NCBI GenBank assembly: GCA_965219175.1
Contig: CBDCNI010000001.1
Location: 2,480,001-2,544,000 of the forward strand
Direction of reading: 5' to 3'
DNA from: JBBPZK01 sp965219175
Lineage (GTDB): Bacteria; Actinomycetota; Rubrobacteria; Rubrobacterales; Rubrobacteraceae
DNA: 64,000 nt
Shown here in pieces: positions 58,396 to 64,000 of the stretch. How positions within the stretch are numbered: the stretch's first letter is position 1; each line of letters begins with the position of its first letter. The position numbers and the translations under genes were made by a program. Under the pieces are notes generated by a model. The model searched no databases. It was given only the letters and a program-made list of their open reading frames with translations, and was not told where the DNA came from.

Positions 58396-58408
58396 GAGAG
58401 GAGCCATC

Positions 58409-59584
58409 ATGCCGGAAGCGGTGATCCTGGAAGCGGTACGGACGCCGTTCGGGCGACGCGGCGGCGCTTTGCGAGAGGTGCGCCCGGACACGCTTCTCGC
58501 ACACACGCTCGCCGGGCTCGTTGAGAGGTCCGGCATCGACCCGGAAGAGGTGGAAGACGTCGTAACGGGTTGCGTCACCCAGAGTGGAGAGCAGGGGGCG
58601 AATATTGGACGGCTGGCGGTGCTGCTGGCCGGTTTCCCGGTGACCGTCCCGGCCGTTACGATCAACCGGATGTGCGGGTCGAGTCAGCAAGCGATCCACT
58701 TCGCCGCCCAGGCCATCGCCGCCGGGGACATGAGCTACGCGATAGGATGCGGTGTGGAGAGCATGACGCGCGCCCCGATGTTCAGCGACCTCGGCGGCGT
58801 ACCGGACGCGGGTTCCGTATTCTCCAGGCTCAACCCGGACTTGCTGGCGAAACAAGCCCTCATCCATCAGGGCGAGAGCGCCGAACGGATAGCCGAAACG
58901 TGGAAAATTTCGCGCGAAGACGCCGACGCGCTTTCCGCCGAGAGCCACCGCCGCGCCGGCGAGGCCGCCCGCGAAGTCAGGAACGAGGAAATACTACCGA
59001 CTCCCGGCCACGACGCGGAGGGCAATCCTGTAGAACTGACGAGCGACGAGGGAATAAGAGGCGTTATAGACCAGGAGAAGATGGCCGCCTTGAAGACCAT
59101 CTTCCGTCCCAATGGAGACGGCGTCGTGACCGCCGGGAACTCTTCCCAGATCTCCGACGGGGCGGCAGCCGTGCTCGTCGGCGACCGGGAGAGGGCCGAG
59201 GCCGACGGCTTCACGCCCCGCGCCCGCTTCCTGGCCCGCGTGGCGGTGGGCGACGACCCGACGATGCAGCTAACGGGCGTCATCCCGGCGACCCGACTGG
59301 CGCTCAAAAAGGCAGGCTTCGGCATGGACGACCTCGATTGGATCGAGATAAACGAAGCCTTCGCGACCGTCGTACTCTCCTGGGCAGATGAGCTAAAGCC
59401 AGACATGGACCGGGTCAATCCCTGGGGCGGGGCGATAGCTCACGGCCATCCACTCGGCGCGACCGGCGCAGGCCTCATGGCGAAGATGCTCACCGGGCTC
59501 GAAGCGACCGGAGGTAGGCTCGGGCTGCAGGTCATGTGCATCGGACACGGCATGTCCACAGCCACGGTCATAGAACGCATATAG
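58409..59584 (+). CDS. Acetyl-CoA acetyltransferase / 3-ketoacyl-CoA thiolase
   Basis: 391 residues, thiolase length. The acyl-binding Cys is in NRMCGSSQQAIHFA, and INEAFATVV, AHGHPLGATGAG (His) and CIGHGMSTA (second Cys; His replaces the usual Gly) complete the active site. It either splits 3-oxoacyl-CoA or condenses two acetyl-CoA. With Hbd, AACS and BdhA elsewhere in the window it links 3-hydroxybutyrate to acetyl-CoA. GAGAGGAG lies about 7 bases before the ATG. It starts 13 bases after the CocE gene and is followed by a terminator. Confidence 0.93.
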   Translation: MPEAVILEAVRTPFGRRGGALREVRPDTLLAHTLAGLVERSGIDPEEVEDVVTGCVTQSGEQGANIGRLAVLLAGFPVTVPAVTINRMCGSSQQAIHFAAQAIAAGDMSYAIGCGVESMTRAPMFSDLGGVPDAGSVFSRLNPDLLAKQALIHQGESAERIAETWKISREDADALSAESHRRAGEAAREVRNEEILPTPGHDAEGNPVELTSDEGIRGVIDQEKMAALKTIFRPNGDGVVTAGNSSQISDGAAAVLVGDRERAEADGFTPRARFLARVAVGDDPTMQLTGVIPATRLALKKAGFGMDDLDWIEINEAFATVVLSWADELKPDMDRVNPWGGAIAHGHPLGATGAGLMAKMLTGLEATGGRLGLQVMCIGHGMSTATVIERI

Positions 59585-59910
59585 CTTGTCGGCCCGATTA
59601 AAGTTTCGAGGGTAGCGGACTATAAGCCTTGTATAGGGATTGACCGTCCCTTCCCGTCAAGGGGCCGGAGGATATCCTTCCGGTCCTTTATATTTCTAAG
59701 TTTCATCGTCGAATCTATTGAGTTGCTCCATTCGAAAGGTTGTTCCGTGGATTTACGCGGCGCCCGCTTAACCCAATCCCTACTCGACAGAACGTCGGCT
59801 TTCTAGTAAATAGTGTGTATGGTGATAAATAAGCTATCCGCTAAGAAGTTACCTCCAGCCAAAGGTAGCCGCCGTGAGAGGTTCACAGCCGGCAAGGTCC
59901 GGTCTCCGCG
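59585..59910. other. 326-base intergenic region before the two-component system
   Basis: It holds the thiolase terminator (59663-59695), then about 200 bases of lower GC content with several possible -10 boxes (TAAATA, GATAAAT) but no confident -35. Near the 3' end a GC-rich segment with AGCCGCC/GGTTCACAGCC could fold. No protein frame of note. The response-regulator start lacks a clear Shine-Dalgarno. Confidence 0.4.
59663..59695 (+). terminator. Terminator after the thiolase gene
   Basis: GGCCGGAGGATATCCTTCCG, then GTCC, folds into a near-perfect 10-bp palindromic stem followed by TTTATATTT. A second weak TTGAC/GTCAA hairpin precedes it. Confidence 0.5.
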
Positions 59911-60618
59911 ATGGCCGTAGTGCTCGTGGTAGAGGACACCGAAGAGCTGGCGCGCCTGATCCAAAGGGAGCTAACAGCCGCCGGCCACAAGGTCCTGGTC
60001 GCCGCGGACGGCAAGGAGGCTTTAGAAGAGCACTCGCGGGAGAAACCCGACCTCGTGGTGCTCGATTGGATGCTCCCCAAGCTCGATGGCCTGGAGGTGC
60101 TCAGGAGGATACGCGAGACATCATACACTCCGGTCATAATGCTTACGGCCAGGAGCGAGGAGATAGACCGGGTGATGGGTCTGGAGGTCGGGGCGGACGA
60201 CTACCTCACCAAACCATTCGGCACGAGGGAACTGCTGGCGCGGGTGCGGGCGCTCTTGCGACGCGAGGAGCTTCTGCGCCGTACCCTCGAGGCCGACCGA
60301 AACGAGTCGGGTGAAGTCTCCAGCTCCATGCTTCATCACGGACCTATCGCGCTCGACCACGGGGCCCACGAGACGAAGCTCGATGGTGAAGAGGTAGAAT
60401 TGACACCCACCGAGTTCGAGCTACTCTACCTCCTGATGCGCAACCCCGGCAGGACCTTCAGCCGCTCTTACCTTCTCCAGACGGTGTGGGACGTAGGTTA
60501 CGTTGGAAGCGACCGCTCGGTAGACAACACCGTCATGCGGCTGCGACGCAAGCTCGGGCATCTCGGGGAAGACGTCGAGACGGTTTGGGGCGTCGGATAC
60601 CGGCTCAAAAAGGTATGA
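59911..60618 (+). CDS. OmpR-family response regulator
   Basis: 235 residues. The receiver domain has the acidic pair Glu 8-Asp 9, the phosphorylated Asp 52 in VVLDWMLPK, Thr in MLTARSEE and Lys in DDYLTKPF. The winged helix (about 135-235) has ELTPTEFELLYLLMRNPGRTFSRSYLLQTVW and RSVDNTVMRLRRKL. It should bind DNA as a dimer when phosphorylated by the kinase encoded next, whose ATG overlaps its stop (ATGA). Likely targets include the ABC transporter downstream. Confidence 0.94.
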   Translation: MAVVLVVEDTEELARLIQRELTAAGHKVLVAADGKEALEEHSREKPDLVVLDWMLPKLDGLEVLRRIRETSYTPVIMLTARSEEIDRVMGLEVGADDYLTKPFGTRELLARVRALLRREELLRRTLEADRNESGEVSSSMLHHGPIALDHGAHETKLDGEEVELTPTEFELLYLLMRNPGRTFSRSYLLQTVWDVGYVGSDRSVDNTVMRLRRKLGHLGEDVETVWGVGYRLKKV

Positions 60619-62225
60619 GAGTGAAAACGATTCAACGGAACAAACCGGACGAAAGAGGTTTGTCGGAGCGCCTTGGAGGCCTGGTTTTAAGCGCGGGGCC
60701 GCTACGAGCCGGGACGGAAGCCGTCGCGCTTACTGCCGCCCTGATCTTCGTAGTCTTCCTCTCCCCCGACAGGCCGTCCGGAGCGGCCGTCTTTCAGGTG
60801 CTCGTCGCGGGGCCGCTGGGTGCGATCCTCTTCTCCGTAAGGATGCGTCTGAGAGTCGGACCCTGGCGGACGAACGCGCGGCTGGAGGTCGTCGTGGGAG
60901 TGGTTGGCATGGCGCTGGTCACCGCCCCGGACATGGTGTTGCTTATCGTCGACTCCGCCAGCGGTTTTACGTTGTGGGGCGTTGTGCTAACGTTCGTCTG
61001 GAATTTGGGGGCTTTCGCGTTTTTCCGCGTGCTTGCTTACCTGTGGCCGAGGTGGACCTGGCTGAGACGTAGCCGCCTGAGGTGGCAGATGACCCACACG
61101 ACGCTGGTTGTCGTGGCGATAATAGCCTCCGTCGTGACCCTGTTGATCGCCCTCCTGTCACTGCTTAGTTCCGGCCTCATCTCGCTACCGGCAGGGGTGG
61201 TCAACATCCTTCCGGTAGTGGGAGTTTCTATCTTCCTGACCGTCGTGACGCTCGCCTTTATCCTGCCACCCGCCGCTCTCGTCTCCTACTTCGCCACCCG
61301 CCGCACCGCCGAGCGTCTGGAGGCTCTCACACACGGCACCAGCGCCTTGCGGGAGGGCAACTTCGACATCCGCGTCGCGGTGGATGGAGAGGACGAGGTC
61401 TCCGATCTCCAGAAGGACTTCAACGCGATGGCCGACGACCTCGAAAAGACGGTGCAAGACCTGCGCTCTGAGCGTGAGGCCGTAGAACGTCTGCTGAAGA
61501 CCCAGCGTGAGTTGGTAGCCAGCGTCTCCCACGAGCTGCGCACGCCCGTGGCGACCATGCGCGGCTACCTGGAGTCGGCGCTGGACGGCAAGAGCGAGGA
61601 GCAAGTTTTGCCGAAGGATCTCAGGCACGATTTGGAGATAATGGGCCGGGAAGTCATCCGGCTCCAACGTCTCATAGACGACCTATTCACCCTTTCGCGT
61701 GCCGAAACGGGGAACCTGGCGTTAGAGATCCGGCCCACGGACGTAGCCGCCCTCCTCGCGCGCTGCGCCGAGGCCGCCTCCGAGGCCGCGTGGCGGACCG
61801 GCAGGGTAGAGGTGATCCAAGACGCCGAGGCGAACGCCATGGCGAACCTGCCACCAGCCCTCGCCGACGAGGGACGGCTGGAGCAGATTATAAGGAACCT
61901 CCTCTCAAACGCCGTGCGCCACACGCCACCGGGAGGCATCGTGGCGCTGGACGCCGCCGTCGAACCGGATGCCGTCGTCATCGAGGTGAAGGACACCGGC
62001 GAGGGCATCTCGCCGGAGGACCTCAGCCGCGTCTTCGAGCGCTTCTACCGCTCGGACCGTACCCGCCGACTCGACCACTCCGGCGCGGGACTGGGGCTCG
62101 CCCTCGTCAAGGAGTTGACCGAGGCGATGGGCGGCAGCGTCCGCGCCGAGAGTGAACCCGGTATGGGAAGCCGCTTCGTCCTGCGCCTTCCGCACGCCGG
62201 AATTTCAGGCGTGGCTTTAGCGTAG
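60615..62225 (+). CDS. Membrane sensor histidine kinase
   Basis: 536 residues from ATG 60615, overlapping the regulator stop by four bases. The N-terminal third has about six hydrophobic helices (35-50, 58-75, 92-112, 119-143, 163-187, 199-227) instead of the common two with an extracellular sensor domain. HAMP follows (about 222-280), then HisKA with His 306 in VSHELRTPVATMRGYLE, and HATPase_c with N (IIRNLLSNAVRHTPPGG), G1 (DTGEGI) and G2 (GAGLGLALVKEL) boxes. Sensing is probably within the membrane, as in kinases paired with BceAB-like exporters. Confidence 0.93.
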   Translation: MRVKTIQRNKPDERGLSERLGGLVLSAGPLRAGTEAVALTAALIFVVFLSPDRPSGAAVFQVLVAGPLGAILFSVRMRLRVGPWRTNARLEVVVGVVGMALVTAPDMVLLIVDSASGFTLWGVVLTFVWNLGAFAFFRVLAYLWPRWTWLRRSRLRWQMTHTTLVVVAIIASVVTLLIALLSLLSSGLISLPAGVVNILPVVGVSIFLTVVTLAFILPPAALVSYFATRRTAERLEALTHGTSALREGNFDIRVAVDGEDEVSDLQKDFNAMADDLEKTVQDLRSEREAVERLLKTQRELVASVSHELRTPVATMRGYLESALDGKSEEQVLPKDLRHDLEIMGREVIRLQRLIDDLFTLSRAETGNLALEIRPTDVAALLARCAEAASEAAWRTGRVEVIQDAEANAMANLPPALADEGRLEQIIRNLLSNAVRHTPPGGIVALDAAVEPDAVVIEVKDTGEGISPEDLSRVFERFYRSDRTRRLDHSGAGLGLALVKELTEAMGGSVRAESEPGMGSRFVLRLPHAGISGVALA

Positions 62226-62386
62226 TTTCGCACGTTTTTGGTCTCTAATCGCCGCTCTTCCCTCCCATTTTCGCCCCGGAAACCTCGCTTGCGACAAGAT
62301 TGCGACAACTCCGAGATTCCTTCGCGACACCCACCGTTTATCTTGAAGCTCGTAAAGCAAAGTCGGGCGACGAGGAGCGTGAAGCG

Positions 62387-62857
62387 ATGTTCGGGTTATG
62401 GAGAGGCAAGAAGCAGAAGGTGTTCGAGGAGGCGTCACTCCCAGTCGTCCTGGTCGGTGAGGGTTACCGGCGCGCCTACGCGAAGCACCTTCTAGAGCAT
62501 CCGCTCGCGGACCATGTGAAAGTGGTTGGAGAGCTGGCATCCGGCAGGCGCGTGGAGTTACTGTCTGAGCTAGAGCCGGAGGTCGTGATTCTGGACTGCG
62601 CCTCGGAAGGTATCAACCCACTCGCCGTTCTACCAAGGCTCGCCGCCCTCGAAGGCTCTCCACGCGTCGTCGCGCTGGTGGACGTCTACCCGGCGCACGA
62701 TAGGCGAACCTTGCTCGACCTCGGGGCGGATGTCATCGCCGACATCCAGGACCCACACGCACTATCGGAGGCGGTGCGGTTGCACGATCCTCTCAGAGAA
62801 GGCTTTTCACCCGAGGATACAACGCGGCGAGACAAGAACTTGGCCGCCACAGCTTAG
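62387..62857 (+). CDS. Stand-alone degenerate receiver-domain protein
   Basis: 156 residues from ATG 62387 (GAGGAG about 9 bases upstream). After a basic N-terminal segment (GLWRGKKQKVFEE), residues about 20-130 have the (beta-alpha)5 receiver pattern: LPVVLVGEGYRRAYAKHLL, EPEVVILDCASEGIN with the family Asp, RVVALVDVYP, and DLGADVIADIQDPHALSEAV. The acidic pair is reduced to one Glu, Thr/Ser at the switch is missing, and the conserved Lys is lost. The protein sits between the histidine kinase and the ABC transporter genes. It is probably a phosphorylation-independent adaptor. Confidence 0.75.
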   Translation: MFGLWRGKKQKVFEEASLPVVLVGEGYRRAYAKHLLEHPLADHVKVVGELASGRRVELLSELEPEVVILDCASEGINPLAVLPRLAALEGSPRVVALVDVYPAHDRRTLLDLGADVIADIQDPHALSEAVRLHDPLREGFSPEDTTRRDKNLAATA

Positions 62858-62886
62858 ACAAGAACGATACAGAGGAGGATGGGAGA

Positions 62887-63609
62887 TTGAGCATCATGAC
62901 AGAGGTTACGCACACGCCGATAATCACCGGCACGCATCTGAGCAAGAGCTTCGGCCAGACGGTAGCCCTCGACGGCGTGGACGCGGCAGTATCAGCCGGG
63001 GAGTCATTGGCGATTATGGGGCCAAGCGGCTCGGGCAAGTCCACGCTGCTGCACTGTCTCGCCGGGGTTCTGGTCCCTGACGGTGGGGTCGTGGCGCTCG
63101 GCGGGCTCCGCATAGACAAGATGGGAGAGCGGCGGCGCAGCGCCCTGCGGCGCACCAACTTCGGGTTTGTCTTCCAGGACGGCCAGCTACTGCCGGAGCT
63201 TCCCGCCGACGAAAACGTGGCGTTGCCGCTGATGCTCGGCGGCATGGGCCGGCGGAAGGCCGTTGAGCGTGCGCGAGAGTGGCTCGGACGGCTCGGGCTC
63301 TCCGGCATGGAGACCAGGAGACCGGGGCAACTCTCCGGCGGGCAGGCCCAGAGGGTGGCGGTCGCGCGGGCGCTCGTTATAGAGCCGATGGTGGTGTTCG
63401 CCGATGAGCCTACGGGGGCCTTGGATCAGGCGACCGGAACGGAGACGATGCGGCTACTAGTCGAGACCACGACGGCCCAGAACGCCGCCCTCGTCGTCGT
63501 CACCCACGACCCGCAGGTCGCCCAACACTGCGACCGCACCGTCGAGGTGCGCGACGGGAAGCTCCAGCAAGAGCCATCGGCAACTGAGATCCGGAAGGAG
63601 ATCTACTGA
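62887..63609 (+). CDS. ABC transporter ATP-binding protein (MacB/LolD/BceA type)
   Basis: 240 residues. Walker A GPSGSGKST, Q-loop VFQDGQLLPELPADENVALPL, signature LSGGQAQRVAVARAL, Walker B VVFADEPTGALD and the H-loop VVTHD are all intact. The length and GALDQATG pattern are of the MacB/LolD/FtsE group, which drives extrusion or lipoprotein-release permeases of the FtsX fold. The permease gene follows with a one-base overlap (TGATG). Control by the two-component system upstream is inferred from position. Confidence 0.94.
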   Translation: MSIMTEVTHTPIITGTHLSKSFGQTVALDGVDAAVSAGESLAIMGPSGSGKSTLLHCLAGVLVPDGGVVALGGLRIDKMGERRRSALRRTNFGFVFQDGQLLPELPADENVALPLMLGGMGRRKAVERAREWLGRLGLSGMETRRPGQLSGGQAQRVAVARALVIEPMVVFADEPTGALDQATGTETMRLLVETTTAQNAALVVVTHDPQVAQHCDRTVEVRDGKLQQEPSATEIRKEIY

Positions 63610-64000
63610 TGAGGGCGTCCGTCACTCTCGCCTGGCAGCTACTGCGCCGCTCGGGTGGACGGGGGTTTATCATGGCAGGCCTCTCGGTGTTCGCGGTCGC
63701 CGTCTCGACGGCGCTGCTGCTCCTGACCCTCGGTGTAGACCACGGCTTCGCCGCGCGGGCCGGGCGTGAGTCCTGGCTCAACCCGAGTCCGGCGGGGAAA
63801 AATGCGTCCGCGATAGAGGCCGTCTCGACGGACTTCGTGCGCGGCCGGCCGATAGCTGTTGTGGACCTCGCGGCCCTGAAAGGAAAGTCTGCCGTGCCGC
63901 CCGGAATGTCTCACTTTCCTCGTCCGGGCGAGGTGTGGATGTCCCCGGCGCTCGCCAAGCTGTCAGGAGAGTTGCCGCCGGATCAACTTAAAGACCGCTT
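63609..64000 (+). CDS. FtsX-like ABC transporter permease, N-terminal part (3' end cut by window)
   Basis: 130 residues are visible before the window ends. The start MRASVTLAWQLLRRSGGRG is typical of large actinobacterial FtsX-type permeases, with the first membrane helix at about 20-45 (IMAGLSVFAVAVSTALLLLTLGV). The rest is the beginning of an extracytoplasmic domain. The ATG overlaps the ATPase stop by one base, so the two are coupled. The complete protein is probably 700-900 residues with four or more helices, by comparison with the family. Confidence 0.85.
   Translation, partial: MRASVTLAWQLLRRSGGRGFIMAGLSVFAVAVSTALLLLTLGVDHGFAARAGRESWLNPSPAGKNASAIEAVSTDFVRGRPIAVVDLAALKGKSAVPPGMSHFPRPGEVWMSPALAKLSGELPPDQLKDR

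Overview
The window is about 64 kb of GC-rich chromosomal DNA, most likely from the genus Rubrobacter or a close relative (Actinomycetota, Rubrobacteria). This is inferred from several things read together: a GT81 glucosyl/mannosyl-3-phosphoglycerate synthase, a short-N-terminus SigA-type sigma factor, F420-type luciferase-like oxidoreductases, a MurE whose amino-acid site is not of the DAP type, many GTG/TTG starts, and dense fatty-acyl-CoA genes. I see no insertion sequence, prophage, CRISPR array or rRNA. Many starts were moved downstream of the longest open frame to a well-placed Shine-Dalgarno.

Layout. 1-8.2 kb: end of an ABC-F ATPase, tRNA-Pro(CGG), a run of envelope and redox housekeeping genes (amidase, groES, thioredoxin, PfkB kinase, DD-carboxypeptidase), a cysteine-less TlpA-like protein, and pyrF, HU and pyrE. 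8.2-15.1 kb: a compact murE - CsoR-like - membrane protein - XseB-like - pyrE run, then the principal sigma factor and an inositol-phosphatase-like gene, a large inverted-repeat element, and a class A penicillin-binding protein. 15.2-20.3 kb: a class V aminotransferase, a HAD phosphatase, SurE, the GT81 compatible-solute synthase, and directly behind it a three-gene cobalt-type nitrile hydratase with a split beta subunit. 20.3-32.1 kb: an EF-G-like GTPase, a DUF2795 protein, a pyruvate/branched-chain dehydrogenase E1alpha-E1beta-E2 operon, a lipoprotein, RdgB, a LysN-type aminotransferase with a Ddl-like ATP-grasp ligase, and a large membrane glycosyltransferase.

32.1-51 kb: TrmFO, two unknown envelope proteins (one Met-rich lipoprotein), then acyl-CoA metabolism, nearly all on the minus strand. 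One group runs phosphotransferase - Hbd - FabG - two MaoC-type hydratase halves - PaaI thioesterase - SDR - LLM oxidoreductase. A second runs hydrolase - 3-hydroxybutyrate dehydrogenase - acetoacetyl-CoA synthetase - PaaG-like isomerase, which reads as a 3-hydroxybutyrate/PHB mobilisation route. Between them lie ComB and a tandem pair of paralogous membrane-anchored winged-helix proteins. 51-64 kb: CysC with a cysteine-less Rrf2 regulator, an LPXTG surface protein, a second acyl-CoA ligase, an MFS exporter, a CocE-type hydrolase, a thiolase, and a two-component system followed by a degenerate receiver protein and an ABC exporter that runs off the end.

The most interesting leads are the GT81/split nitrile hydratase array, the tandem membrane winged-helix pair, the putative PHB-mobilisation operon, the pseudo-receiver between a histidine kinase and its ABC transporter, and several family members that have lost their signature residues (CsoR-like, TlpA-like, EF-G-like, Ddl-like). 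All functional calls rest on reading the sequence; no database search was run.
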